A stretch of 64,000 nt of DNA from the NCBI RefSeq assembly GCF_001695855.1, contig NZ_MBSS01000009.1, positions 62,001-126,000 of the forward strand, read 5' to 3'. A model generated the notes under the pieces. That model did not search any database and was not told the origin of the DNA. It saw nothing but the letters and a program-made list of their open reading frames with translations. How positions within the stretch are numbered: position 1 is the stretch's first letter; every line of letters begins with the position of its first letter. This DNA comes from Ensifer sp. LC163. GTDB taxonomy: Bacteria; Pseudomonadota; Alphaproteobacteria; Rhizobiales; Rhizobiaceae. Both the position numbers and the translations under genes were made by a program. This document shows positions 19,582-27,877 of the stretch, piece by piece.

Positions 19582-19596
19582 GCATTGGAGCGCACA

Positions 19597-19851
19597 ATGA
19601 GTACAATTGATACAATTTGCTCGACCGTCGTGGAAAAGGCCCCTCGCGCACGCCGCAAGGTCGGGTTCGACGTCGAATTTTCGGGGAGGGCGAAGAATGC
19701 GCTTCAGCGCCTCTGGCGGCTCTACTGCTTCCTGGCGGCCAAGAGGCGCAGCCGCTTGGCTCTCGAAGAGATGAGCGACTGGCAATTGAGGGATATCGGC
19801 GTCTGCGAGAAGGATGCCCGGCGGGAATCGTCGGTGCCGTTCTGGCGTTAA
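19597..19851 (+). CDS. DUF1127 small protein
   Basis: An 84-aa arginine-rich protein with the typical DUF1127 C-terminus: RSRLALEEMSDWQLRDIGV followed by a PFW ending. Members are widespread in alpha- and gammaproteobacteria; some affect RNA turnover and nutrient responses. Several in-frame ATGs exist (19546, 19567, 19570, 19597); only 19597 has a good ribosome-binding site (GGAG at 19587-19590, 6-base spacer), and the earlier ones would place the protein inside the repeated operator region. Its divergent MocR-type neighbour is the obvious candidate regulator. Confidence 0.8.
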   Translation: MSTIDTICSTVVEKAPRARRKVGFDVEFSGRAKNALQRLWRLYCFLAAKRRSRLALEEMSDWQLRDIGVCEKDARRESSVPFWR

Positions 19852-19862
19852 CGCACGCGGCG

Positions 19863-19942
19863 CGAATTGTGTCGCGGTTTTGCAATAACGGCATGCGCAA
19901 AAATCAAAGCGCGGTAGACGATCCTAGAGATCGCGACGCGCA
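19863..19942 (+). repeat. dispersed palindromic repeat, copy 2 (lacks the head)
   Basis: Contains GTGTCGCGGTTTTGCAATAA, then GGCATGCGCAAAAATCAAAG, GCGC, and the tail GATCCTAGAGATCGCGACGCGC. The core and tail match the reverse complement of copy 3 at 22566-22670 (GCGGTTTTGCGATAATGGCATGCG and GGATCCTAGAGATCGCGAC in pieces); the AAGCATGTCGCGC head is missing. Confidence 0.75.
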
Positions 19943-20000
19943 TTGGCGAACGCTGAGGGTGCCGGCCCCGCAGCGTCCGAACTCTCAACCGGTGGCTTGA

Positions 20001-20408
20001 TTAATTGCAGCCCTGGCCGCCAGCGGCCCAGCGGCGGATGTCTGCGCTCATGCGCGTGCCGACCGGTTCGCTCAGCAGCGGCCCGAACGCCTGCAGCCGG
20101 GCCGGCTTGCCTTCTGCCTGAACGACGGCCAGCGGCCGTGCTTCGGGCGACTTGCGCGGTACGATCAGGATACGGGGGCGTCCGGAGAAGGAGTTGAGTT
20201 CGGGCGCGAGCCGGTAGTTCTTGAAGGCCGGATCGCCCGATTTGAACCAGCAGCTGTTGGCGCCAAGCGCAACGCGCTCCATCGTCGGCAGGGCTGCCGA
20301 ATTTGCTGTCGGCGCCGGTGGGCGCGGCGATTGGCAGGACGCCAGAAATGTCAGGGCGAATGCCGCGCAAGCAGGGGCGATCAGGCGTCCAGTGAAAGTT
20401 GAAGGCAT
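20001..20408 (-). CDS. putative lipoprotein of unknown function
   Basis: A 135-aa protein with a lipoprotein signal: hydrophobic segment 8-22 and the lipobox LASC, putting the lipidated Cys at 25. The mature part contains a CWFKSGDPAFKNYRLAPELNS segment and a RILIVPRKSPEARP strand, plus a second Cys near the C-terminus (CN end). I do not recognise a named family, although similar small lipoproteins are found in related rhizobia. It lies 55 bases after purQ on the same strand, so it may ride on the purine transcript. Confidence 0.75.
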   Translation of the reverse strand: MPSTFTGRLIAPACAAFALTFLASCQSPRPPAPTANSAALPTMERVALGANSCWFKSGDPAFKNYRLAPELNSFSGRPRILIVPRKSPEARPLAVVQAEGKPARLQAFGPLLSEPVGTRMSADIRRWAAGGQGCN

Positions 20409-20463
20409 CGACGGTCTCGCTTGCGTTAAGGGGATGGTCGAATGCCTTCTATCAGTGGGACGG

Positions 20464-21135
20464 TTAAGCGGCGATTACTTCGAGAGCCGAAGCGAAGATG
20501 CCGCGACCATCGGCGCCGCCGTGAGCCGCTTCGATCAGATTTTCCGGATGTGGCATCATGCCGAGTACGTTGCCGGCCTTGTTCATCACGCCGGCAATAT
20601 CGCCCATCGAACCGTTCGGATTGGTGCCTTCGGCGTAACGGAACACGACCTGGCCATTGCCTTCGATCGACTCCAGGGTCTCAGCGTCAGCAAAATAGTT
20701 GCCGTCGTGGTGTGCGACGGGGCTGCGGATGATCTGCCCCTTGGAATAGGCGCGGGTAAAATCTGTGTCGGCGTTAACAACCTCAAGCTTGACTTCGCGG
20801 CAAACAAATTTCAGCGAAGCGTTGCGCATCAGCGCGCCCGGCAGGAGACCGGCCTCGACAAGGATCTGGAAGCCGTTGCAGACGCCAAGAACCTTGACGC
20901 CCTTTTCGGCTTTCGCCTTGATTGCCTGCATGACCGGCATGCGGGCCGCAATTGCGCCACAGCGCAGATAGTCGCCGTAGGAGAAGCCGCCGGGGATGAC
21001 GATCAGGTCGACATCCGGGATCTCCGTTTCCGTCTGCCAGACGGTCACGGGCGCCTTGCCGGAGATTTTTGTAAGGGCAGCGATCATGTCGCGATCGCGG
21101 TTGAGGCCTGGAAGCTGGACGACGGCTGACTTCAT
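20464..21135 (-). CDS. purQ: phosphoribosylformylglycinamidine synthase subunit PurQ
   Basis: Glutaminase subunit of FGAM synthetase, feeding ammonia to PurL. The 223-aa class I amidotransferase has the nucleophile motif GVCNGFQ (Cys about 86) and the MMPHPEN His-Glu pair near the C-terminus. The open frame extends 61 codons upstream with unrelated sequence; ATG 21135 ([16 protein letters not shown]) is the family start. It follows purS, but with an unusually long 270-base gap. Confidence 0.96.
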   Translation of the reverse strand: MKSAVVQLPGLNRDRDMIAALTKISGKAPVTVWQTETEIPDVDLIVIPGGFSYGDYLRCGAIAARMPVMQAIKAKAEKGVKVLGVCNGFQILVEAGLLPGALMRNASLKFVCREVKLEVVNADTDFTRAYSKGQIIRSPVAHHDGNYFADAETLESIEGNGQVVFRYAEGTNPNGSMGDIAGVMNKAGNVLGMMPHPENLIEAAHGGADGRGIFASALEVIAA

Positions 21136-21405
21136 GGTGCGGTTCAAACCCTGCCTGCGCCTCTTGAAGCTCATGCAATTCGAGGCGGTTTCCGATGCGG
21201 CCGAAGCGCAGTTCCGTGCGCTCGGGGCCGATGTTGGATGCACTGCGCATCCCTTCCACTTTAAAACCATCGAGCCGCGGGCAGAATGTCCCTTCGATGT
21301 CGCTTGGCTGATCTGCATGGGAAGGGCCCGTACTGCATGGGCCGCATCGTCATTTCCAGTTCACCCGAGCCGTCATGTCCGGCCATCCGCGGCGCTCCGC
21401 CGCCG
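21136..21405. other. 270-base spacer between purS and purQ
   Basis: purS and purQ are commonly adjacent or overlapping, but here 270 bases separate them. Frames in this spacer are continuations or shadows without ribosome-binding sites. I see no palindromic repeat or terminator in it. Confidence 0.4.
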
Positions 21406-21648
21406 TTAGGCGAGGGAGATGGTGTAGTTTTCGATCACCGTGTTGGCGAGTAGCTTTTCGCACATCGCCTTGAGGTCGGCCTCAGCCTTGGTCCTGTCGC
21501 CGGTCTCGATCTGCAGATCGAACACCTTGCCCTGGCGGACCTGGCCGATGCCGTCGAAGCCCAACGCGCCGAGCGCGCCTTCGATTGCCTTGCCCTGCGG
21601 ATCGAGAACGCCATTCTTCAGCGTCACGGTTACACGTGCCTTGATCAC
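21406..21648 (-). CDS. purS: phosphoribosylformylglycinamidine synthase subunit PurS
   Basis: An 80-aa small structural subunit that bridges PurL and PurQ in the three-part FGAM synthetase. It has the family pattern MIKARVTVTLKNGVLDPQGK at the N-terminus and the ETGDRTKAEADLKAMCEKLL helix. It lies 33 bases downstream of purC and so is likely in the same operon. Confidence 0.96.
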   Translation of the reverse strand: MIKARVTVTLKNGVLDPQGKAIEGALGALGFDGIGQVRQGKVFDLQIETGDRTKAEADLKAMCEKLLANTVIENYTISLA

Positions 21649-21681
21649 TTTACACTTTCCCCGAACTAACTTGACCAGAAA

Positions 21682-22446
21682 CTACTTGACCAGAACCGGG
21701 CCGGTGCCGCGCACGGGCTCGTTCTCGTTCATGATGCCGAGACGGCGGGCGACTTCCTGATAGGCCTCGACCAGGCCGCCCAAATCACGGCGGAAGCGGT
21801 CCTTGTCGAGCTTTTCCTTGGTCTCGATGTCCCACAGACGGCAGCTGTCCGGCGAGATTTCGTCCGCCAGAATGATGCGCATCATGTCACCTTCGAACAG
21901 GCGGCCGCACTCGATCTTGAAATCGACGAGCTGGATGCCAACGCCGAGGAACAGACCGGTCAGGAAGTCGTTGATGCGGATGGCAAGCGCCATGACGTCA
22001 TCGAGTTCCTGCGGGCTTGCCCAGCCGAACGCAGTGATGTGCTCTTCGGAGACCATCGGGTCGTCCAAAGCATCGGCCTTGTAGTAGAATTCGATGATCG
22101 ACCGGGGAAGGACGGTGCCTTCTTCGATGCCGAGGCGCTTTGCCAGCGAGCCAGCGGCAACGTTGCGCACGACGATCTCGAGCGGGATGATTTCGACTTC
22201 CTTGATCAACTGCTCGCGCATGTTGAGACGGCGGATGAAGTGCGTCGGAATGCCGATGCGGTTCAGATGCGTGAAGATATACTCGGAAATCCGGTTGTTC
22301 AGCACACCCTTGCCGTCGATGACGTCATGCTTTTTCTTGTTGAAGGCGGTCGCGTCGTCCTTGAAAAACTGGATCAGCGTGCCCGGCTCGGGACCCTCAT
22401 AAAGGATCTTTGCCTTGCCCTCGTAGATACGGCGGCGACGATTCAT
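21682..22446 (-). CDS. purC: phosphoribosylaminoimidazole-succinocarboxamide synthase
   Basis: SAICAR synthetase: ligates aspartate to CAIR using ATP. The 254-aa protein has [11 protein letters not shown] at the N-terminus (nucleotide-binding strand), the conserved [15 protein letters not shown] segment, and [10 protein letters not shown] plus [12 protein letters not shown] for substrate and Mg2+ binding. It is the first gene of purC-purS-purQ on the minus strand and diverges from the ATPase-zeta gene across 335 bases. Confidence 0.97.
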   Translation of the reverse strand: MNRRRRIYEGKAKILYEGPEPGTLIQFFKDDATAFNKKKHDVIDGKGVLNNRISEYIFTHLNRIGIPTHFIRRLNMREQLIKEVEIIPLEIVVRNVAAGSLAKRLGIEEGTVLPRSIIEFYYKADALDDPMVSEEHITAFGWASPQELDDVMALAIRINDFLTGLFLGVGIQLVDFKIECGRLFEGDMMRIILADEISPDSCRLWDIETKEKLDKDRFRRDLGGLVEAYQEVARRLGIMNENEPVRGTGPVLVK

Positions 22447-22565
22447 GGATATTGTCTCTGTGGTTGTTGGCGCTCTTGGGTCGCGCTAGTGGAGTGTTCT
22501 TACGGGGTCCATAGCTGAAAAGAACGCATTTCACAATCGGCGTATCTTCCCTTCCCCTGATTTAC

Positions 22566-22670
22566 CTAGAGCGTGTCGCGATCTCTAGGATCCGCTCCTC
22601 GCGCTTTGGATCTTTGATCTTTCGCATGCCATTATCGCAAAACCGCTGCGCACTTTTGCGCGACATGCTT
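22566..22670 (-). repeat. dispersed palindromic repeat, copy 3 (most complete)
   Basis: Read on the minus strand: head AAGCATGTCGCGCAAAAGTG, core GCAGCGGTTTTGCGATAATG, GCATGCG, then GATCAAAGATCCAAAGCGCG and the tail GATCCTAGAGATCGCGACAC. The tail can fold on itself (CTAGAG...CTCTAG at 22566-22590). It is the main content of the purC/zeta intergenic region (22447-22781), where I see nothing else beyond promoters. Confidence 0.8.
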
Positions 22671-22781
22671 AGGGTACCATGAAAGTCACGAAACAAGAAA
22701 ACTTCGCATTGCACTTTGACCACTGGTTTGGTTTATGGCGATAACTATTTCCGGCATGGAATTCTCAAGGGAGATCAATTG

Positions 22782-23096
22782 ATGACGACGATGCAGGATC
22801 GCGAAAAGGCCTTCGAAGCCAAGTTTGCGCTGGACGAGGAACTGCGGTTCAAGTCTGAGGCGCGCCGCAACAAGCTGCTCGGCCTTTGGGCTGCCGGCTT
22901 GCTCGGCAAGACCGACGCGGAAGCCTATGCCAAGGAAGTCGTTGCGGCCGATTTCGAAGAAGCTGGCCACGAGGACGTCGTGCGCAAGATCAAGGCAGAC
23001 TTCGACGCTGCCGGCGTTGCCCAGAGCGAAGAGCAGATCCGTGTGCGCATGCTTGAGCTTCTCGGCGAAGCGATCGAGCAGATCCAGAGCAAGTAA
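22782..23096 (+). CDS. F1-ATPase inhibitor subunit zeta (DUF1476)
   Basis: A 104-aa helical protein of the DUF1476 family, identified in Paracoccus as the alphaproteobacterial F1Fo-ATP synthase inhibitor zeta, which blocks reverse ATP hydrolysis. The N-terminal DREKAFEAKFALDEELRFK segment is the inhibitory region in characterised members; the rest is a four-helix bundle (LLGLWAAGLLGK, AYAKEVVAADFEEAGHEDV). ATG 22782 has AAGGGAG eight bases upstream; the frame is open 22 codons further but without a site. Single gene with a strong terminator. Confidence 0.88.
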   Translation: MTTMQDREKAFEAKFALDEELRFKSEARRNKLLGLWAAGLLGKTDAEAYAKEVVAADFEEAGHEDVVRKIKADFDAAGVAQSEEQIRVRMLELLGEAIEQIQSK

Positions 23097-23127
23097 TTTC
23101 GGGTGGCCAGACGGCCCCGTGACATCG

Positions 23128-23160
23128 CCGCTCGGCTGAAAAGCCGGGCGGTTTTTATTT
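23128..23160 (+). terminator. Rho-independent terminator of the zeta gene
   Basis: A 10-bp stem (23128-23137 with 23142-23151, one G-U pair), GAAA loop, then TTTTTATTT. The T tract overlaps the stop codon of the convergent GGDEF-EAL gene (TAA at 23155-23157). Confidence 0.92.
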
Positions 23161-25716
23161 GGCCGCCTTGTAGCGACGTCCTTTTTCCGGCGCCGTTTCG
23201 GCGCCCGGAGACGGCTTCCAGCCACTTTTGATGCGCTGTTCGAAATCGAGGCGGCTCATCGGCTTTGCCAGCGCGTAGCCTTGCAGGATGTCGCAACCGA
23301 GATCCCTCAGGATCGCCGCGTGCTCCCAGGTCTCCACGCCTTCTGCCACCACCTTGATGTTGAGCGAGTGGCCGATGTCGATGATGGCGCGAACGAGCTT
23401 TGCCTGTTGGGCGCTTTCGGTGATGGGCCCCACGAGCGCCCGGTCAATTTTCAGGCGGGCCGGATTGAGGTTGAGCAGGCCGATGATCGAGGCGTGCCCA
23501 GTGCCGAAGTCGTCGATTTCAATCTCGATGCCGAGTCCGTTGAGCGCAGCGATCGTCTCGGCAATCTCATCTTCGAGATCGTCGAGGAATATGGATTCCA
23601 ACAACTCGAAGGATAGAACCCCCGGCGGAATGCGCATCGCGCGGAGGTCGGAGATCAGGCTCTGATCACGCAGCCGCCGCGACGAGACGTTGACCGAGAT
23701 CTTGGGCACTGTGAGACCGGCACGACGCCAGGCGGTAAAATCGGCATAGGCCATCTCGACGATGCTCCTGTCGATCGCGGGCAGGGCGTTGATCTCCTCG
23801 GCCACCTTCAGGAAATGTGTCGGAGCAAGGATGCCGCGTTCGGGATGGTCCCATCGCACCAGGGTTTCTACACCGGTGAGATCGAGCGAGCGGGCGTCGA
23901 ATTGCGGCTGGTAGTAGGGCACGAACTGGCCCTCCTCGATCGCCTGACGGATATCGTCGCCGGTTCGCTTGGCACTGAGGATCTGGTTCTGGATCTGCTC
24001 GGAAAATACCTCGAATCGGTCACGGCCGAGGCTCTTGGCACGATAGAGTGCGATATCGGCATTCATCAGCAATTGCTTGGGATCGGTGTCGCCCTCGCCC
24101 CTCCAGGCGATGCCGATACTGGCGCCCAGCCGGCAAAGCTGCCCGTCGTAGGGAATAGGGCGGCGGAAGGCATGGACGATGCGCGCTGCGAGATCTCCCA
24201 GATCGCCAAGGCTGCGGCCACGACGGCAAAGAATGACGAATTCGTCGCCGCCGATGCGGGCGATGAAATCGTCCTGATCGGCATGACACCGCAGGATCGC
24301 GGCGGCATGCATTAGCATCGCATCGCCGGCCTGATGCCCGAGCGTGTCGTTGATCTGCTTGAAGCGATCGAGATCGAGGTGGAGGATGGCATTCAGCGTC
24401 GGATCGTCGGCGAGGATCTGATCGAGGTAGCGCCGATTCGGCAGGTCCGTCAGGTAGTCGTGCAACGCGTTGTATTCGATGCGGATGCGCGCTTCTTCAA
24501 GTTCACGGTTGCGGGCTTCGGTCGAAGCCTTGGCCTTGCGCAGCTCCTCCTGGAGCGCCACGTCTTCCGTGACGTCCCAGTTCGCGCCGATCAGTTTGCG
24601 GGTGCCGTCGCGGTCGACATAGAATGCCGTGTTGGCACGAATGTGCCGGATTTCGCCATCCGCCAGGATGATGCGGAACGCATTGGTGAAGGGGGCTCCT
24701 GCCGCAACGCCACCGTTGACGCGGGCGATCGCGATTTCCCGGTCGTCGGGATGCAACATGTCTTCCCAGTTGCGGCCACTCGGCGCGCCGGCCCCAGGAT
24801 CAAGGCCATAGATGCCCAGAATGCGTTCGTCCCAAAGGGTCTCCTGAGTTTCGAGATTGTGGTCGAACACGCCGATCTTCGAGACGTCAAGCGCCAGCCG
24901 AAGACGCCGTGAGATTTCCTCAAGCCGCGTCTCGGCCTCCTTTCGCGGCGTAATATCCGTGTCGGTGCCGATAATGCGACTGGGCTTGCCGTCCTCTCCA
25001 TAGGCGACGGATGCGCCGCGGCTTTCGATCCAGACCCAATGTCCGTCCGCGTGGCGTTCGCGATACTGGAACGTGTTGTAGGTGACCTCGCCTGAATCTT
25101 GGCGCCCGATCGAAGCCACCACATGGGCACGATCGTCCGGATGCACATTCTCGATCCAGGCATCGAGCGAGCCGTCGACCTCAGCGTCGTCAGGAAGGCC
25201 GCGCAGACGCTTCCACGTGGCGGAGTAGAAGAGATTGCCGGTCGAAAAATCGTGATCCCAGACGCCTTCGAGCGCACTTTCAAGCGCATACTTCCACCGC
25301 GTCTCATCGTTGCGAAGTCCCGCAATCTCGCAGATCAGATGATCGACCGGAAGCATCAGCAACAAGCGGTTGTCCGCCATTGCACAAGAGGAGCAAACCA
25401 GAGAAACGGTGTCGGCCGCGCCATGCAGGCGGATCGTCTGGGCGGATGCCGAAGGTTGCGACGTCCCATCGGGCGACAGCAGGTGTTGGTCGTCGGCATG
25501 AACAAGGTCATGGAGAGACCGATTGAGTAACTCGCACGACTGAAGGCGCAAAAGATCGCAGGCATAGGGGTTTGCCGAAACGATCGTCCCTGTTTCGTCG
25601 ACAACGATCGCCCCGACCGGCAGCTGGTCCAGCGCCGATCGCATCACAATGTCTAGCTTCGCCGATGCACGGCGTTTGTTGTTGATGGGATCTTTCGGTC
25701 CGGTCACGTATCCCAC
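23155..25716 (-). CDS. PAS-PAS-PAS-GGDEF-EAL cyclic-di-GMP enzyme
   Basis: An 853-aa cytosolic signalling protein with no obvious membrane segment. Three PAS-like domains (about 25-128, 137-262, 268-388; the latter two with PAC-like HPDDR motifs), then GGDEF (about 418-575) and EAL (590-840). The GGDEF motif at 489-493 is intact; no RxxD inhibitory site precedes it (DQDD instead). The EAL signature reads ETL at 617-619, keeping the metal-ligand Glu; DDFGTG and EGVET are present. Both synthesis and breakdown of c-di-GMP are therefore possible. The PAS ligands are unknown. Confidence 0.9.
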   Translation of the reverse strand: MGYVTGPKDPINNKRRASAKLDIVMRSALDQLPVGAIVVDETGTIVSANPYACDLLRLQSCELLNRSLHDLVHADDQHLLSPDGTSQPSASAQTIRLHGAADTVSLVCSSCAMADNRLLLMLPVDHLICEIAGLRNDETRWKYALESALEGVWDHDFSTGNLFYSATWKRLRGLPDDAEVDGSLDAWIENVHPDDRAHVVASIGRQDSGEVTYNTFQYRERHADGHWVWIESRGASVAYGEDGKPSRIIGTDTDITPRKEAETRLEEISRRLRLALDVSKIGVFDHNLETQETLWDERILGIYGLDPGAGAPSGRNWEDMLHPDDREIAIARVNGGVAAGAPFTNAFRIILADGEIRHIRANTAFYVDRDGTRKLIGANWDVTEDVALQEELRKAKASTEARNRELEEARIRIEYNALHDYLTDLPNRRYLDQILADDPTLNAILHLDLDRFKQINDTLGHQAGDAMLMHAAAILRCHADQDDFIARIGGDEFVILCRRGRSLGDLGDLAARIVHAFRRPIPYDGQLCRLGASIGIAWRGEGDTDPKQLLMNADIALYRAKSLGRDRFEVFSEQIQNQILSAKRTGDDIRQAIEEGQFVPYYQPQFDARSLDLTGVETLVRWDHPERGILAPTHFLKVAEEINALPAIDRSIVEMAYADFTAWRRAGLTVPKISVNVSSRRLRDQSLISDLRAMRIPPGVLSFELLESIFLDDLEDEIAETIAALNGLGIEIEIDDFGTGHASIIGLLNLNPARLKIDRALVGPITESAQQAKLVRAIIDIGHSLNIKVVAEGVETWEHAAILRDLGCDILQGYALAKPMSRLDFEQRIKSGWKPSPGAETAPEKGRRYKAAK

Positions 25717-25798
25717 GATCCAGCATTTGTTGCCGGTAGATGATGATCGCGGACCATGAACTTCGGATTAATGCCGAGTCGTCTTATTAGCAGGGCGA

Positions 25799-26353
25799 TC
25801 AGGGCTGCAGGCGGCTGAGAAACTGCGCGAAGACCATCGTGCCCTCCGGCCACGGGCCGTGTCCGGACTCGGTGTTGAGATGGCCGGATTGCCCGGCGTC
25901 CACCAGCAGGGCCCCCCAGGATTTGGCGATCTCGTCGGCATGCTCATAGGAGCCAAACGGATCGTTGCGGCTTGCGACCATGAGCGACGGAAACGGCAGC
26001 GGATCGCGCGGATATGGCCCGAAGGTCATCAGGTGCTTCGGCCGGATCGCGGCATTGGCCACATCCGGCGGGGCGACCAGGAAGGCGCCGGCGATCTTCT
26101 TTTCGATGTGGGGCAGGGCATGGACCGCAGTCGCAACGCCGAGCGAGTGAGCGACGATGACGACCGGCTTTTCGGCGGCATTGACCTCCTCGATCATGCG
26201 CGCCACCCAATCCTCGCGCACTGGCTTGGCCCATTCGGCCTGCTCCACGCGGCGAGCCGTGGACATCTTTCTCTCCCAGCGGGACTGCCAATGGTTGGGA
26301 CCAGAATTGGTGTAGCCGGGAACGATCAGGATATGGGCGTCGGAAAGTTTCAT
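25799..26353 (-). CDS. RBBP9/YdeN-family serine hydrolase
   Basis: A 184-aa alpha/beta hydrolase. Conserved elements are VPGYTNSGPNHWQ near the N-terminus (typical of the RBBP9 group), the nucleophile elbow AHSLG with Ser70, Asp131 in SRNDPF and His158 in SGHLN. Substrate unknown. The frame runs open to 26524, but the extra residues are Arg-rich and unlike the family; ATG 26353 (MKLSDAHILIVPGY) is the likely start. It diverges from the DUF2189 gene. Confidence 0.85.
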   Translation of the reverse strand: MKLSDAHILIVPGYTNSGPNHWQSRWERKMSTARRVEQAEWAKPVREDWVARMIEEVNAAEKPVVIVAHSLGVATAVHALPHIEKKIAGAFLVAPPDVANAAIRPKHLMTFGPYPRDPLPFPSLMVASRNDPFGSYEHADEIAKSWGALLVDAGQSGHLNTESGHGPWPEGTMVFAQFLSRLQP

Positions 26354-26514
26354 AATGGCCGCGATGTGGCGTCGAAACTCGTCGAAGTCAAGGCGTAGGC
26401 GACAGAGCCTGCATTTTATGTATAATCGCCAATGCAGGTCGCGGTCGATGCGGCTCGAGTTTTGCCGTTGTCGCTGGTCCGTGGCCGCTCTGTAGTGGTT
26501 GAGGAGTGTGAGCC

Positions 26515-27330
26515 ATGACAACATTCCATGTTCTGTCGGGATCGGACGCGAGTGCCGCCCATCCCGGAATACGAAAGATCGGCCTGGCTGACGTGATGGA
26601 CGCGTTACGCCTCGGGTTCAGCGACTTTCGCGAAAAGCCGTCTCACTATGTTTTTCTCTGCTTGATCTACCCCATCGCCGGCGCCGTCCTGATGACCTGG
26701 AGTGCAGGCGCCAACATGCTGCCGCTGCTTTATCCGCTCGCATCGGGCTTTGCCCTTGTCGGACCGGTTGCGGCCATCGGGCTTTATGAAATCAGCAGGC
26801 GTCGCGAACTCGGCATGGATACGTCCTGGCCTCACGCCTTCCGACTGCATCGTTCTCGGGCGCTGCCCTCCATCCTGGCCGTCGCGGCGATGCTGTTCTT
26901 CATCTTCATCGCCTGGCTGCTGGTGGCACAGGCTCTCTATGTCAGGATGTTCGGCGCCGAACCGCCGGCATCGATTGCCGCCTTCTGGAATGGCATCGTC
27001 AACACGGAACAGGGCTGGAACCTGATCCTGGTCGGCAATGCCGTAGGATTCGTTTTCGCCGTCATCGTGCTGTCGATCAGCGTGGTGTCGTTCCCGTTGC
27101 TGATCGATCGTGACGTCGGCGCCGTGGCCGCGGTCGAAACGTCGATCCGCGCAACACTCGTCAATCCGATACCGGTCGCCTTCTGGGGATTTATCATTGC
27201 CGCTGGCCTGCTGATCGGCTCTATCCCGGTCTTCGTTGGTCTCGCCGTGATCATGCCTATCCTCGGTCACGCGACGTGGCATATGTATCGCAAGATGATC
27301 GAGCCGGATCCACGCAGCCGCAGGCGATAA
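26515..27330 (+). CDS. DUF2189 integral membrane protein
   Basis: A 271-aa polytopic membrane protein with about six hydrophobic segments (around 45-62, 66-90, 118-140, 170-198, 220-240, 243-260). The start IRKIGLADVMDALRLGFSDF followed by PSHYVFLCLIYPIAG is characteristic of DUF2189, common in alphaproteobacteria and sometimes described as similar to cytochrome c oxidase subunit I in name only. No haem-ligand pattern is evident. Function unknown. Confidence 0.8.
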   Translation: MTTFHVLSGSDASAAHPGIRKIGLADVMDALRLGFSDFREKPSHYVFLCLIYPIAGAVLMTWSAGANMLPLLYPLASGFALVGPVAAIGLYEISRRRELGMDTSWPHAFRLHRSRALPSILAVAAMLFFIFIAWLLVAQALYVRMFGAEPPASIAAFWNGIVNTEQGWNLILVGNAVGFVFAVIVLSISVVSFPLLIDRDVGAVAAVETSIRATLVNPIPVAFWGFIIAAGLLIGSIPVFVGLAVIMPILGHATWHMYRKMIEPDPRSRRR

Positions 27331-27338
27331 CGACAAAA

Positions 27339-27370
27339 CGGCCAGCCTTCGCGAGGCTGGCCGCTTCTTC
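27339..27370. terminator. bidirectional terminator between DUF2189 and PilZ genes
   Basis: CGGCCAGCC (27339-27347) pairs with GGCTGGCCG (27355-27363), 9 bp, loop of 7. Plus-strand tail CTTCTTCTT; minus-strand tail TTTTGTCG. The flanking genes converge on it. Confidence 0.8.
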
Positions 27371-27388
27371 TTGCAATGATCGCTCGAA

Positions 27389-27694
27389 CTACTTGAAATA
27401 CTTGTAGTAGGACGAAATCTGGGCAGCGGTGTTGGACGAAAGATTGAGCTTGATGCCGATCTTGTCACCGCGATACCAGCGCACCATTCCGGTCAGAAAT
27501 CCGAGTTCTTCGCTGCGGATCGTTACTTCCTGTCCGGTGCGGGCGTTGATGTCGAAATAAAGCTGAAAGCAGATGCCTTCAGCGGAAAGATCCGTGACGA
27601 TACCGTTGCTCGCGCCCGTCTTGCAGGTGACCGTCCCGGTAATCTTCGTCTGCGTGCGCGCAGCCGTGCGCTGAACACTGTCCTTGTAGGCCAT
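27389..27694 (-). CDS. PilZ-domain protein (c-di-GMP receptor)
   Basis: A single-domain PilZ protein of 101 aa. Both c-di-GMP binding motifs are present: RTAAR (RxxxR, residues 9-13) and DLSAEG (D/NxSxxG, 35-40). It can act as a stand-alone receptor that docks to a target protein. Possible starts are TTG 27739, ATG 27730 and ATG 27694; the last has GAGGG six bases upstream and places the RxxxR motif near the N-terminus as usual. The PAS-GGDEF-EAL gene 1.7 kb away is a candidate source of the signal. Confidence 0.85.
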   Translation of the reverse strand: MAYKDSVQRTAARTQTKITGTVTCKTGASNGIVTDLSAEGICFQLYFDINARTGQEVTIRSEELGFLTGMVRWYRGDKIGIKLNLSSNTAAQISSYYKYFK

Positions 27695-27754
27695 GTGAAC
27701 CCTCGATCTGAATTGCTCAGGATCGACCATCTCACGCAATGATTGAATTCCTTG

Positions 27755-27802
27755 CTAACAAAAATGCCCGCATTTGATCAGACTGCGTCAAATGCGGGCA
27801 TT
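27755..27802 (-). terminator. 15-bp-stem terminator facing the minus strand
   Basis: 27763-27777 and 27788-27802 are perfect 15-base inverted repeats (AATGCCCGCATTTGA and its complement) with a 10-base loop. On the minus strand the stem is followed by TTTTGTTAGC. Best read as the terminator of purB, 122 bases beyond its stop and past repeat copy 4. Confidence 0.75.
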
Positions 27803-27843
27803 ATGGAGCATTACAACAGAAACGTGCTTCGTTCTGGCACGAA

Positions 27844-27873
27844 CCGGGCGGCTATCGCGCCCGGCTTTTATTT
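27844..27873 (+). terminator. Rho-independent terminator facing the plus strand
   Basis: CCGGGCG (27844-27850) pairs with CGCCCGG (27858-27864), loop GCTATCG, followed by CTTTTATTTCTT. It would stop plus-strand transcripts just before they run antisense into purB. Confidence 0.7.
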
Positions 27874-27877
27874 CTTG

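Larger units (their letters stand above)
27755..27873 (+). ncRNA. possible small RNA between the PilZ gene and purB
   Basis: On the plus strand three hairpins follow in series: the 15-bp stem (27763-27802), CAGAAACG/CGTTCTG (27817-27836) or the competing CGTGC/GCACG, and a terminator stem (27844-27864) with a T-rich tail. No protein gene on the plus strand needs this terminator, so a short transcript is possible. No convincing promoter is visible. Confidence 0.25.
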
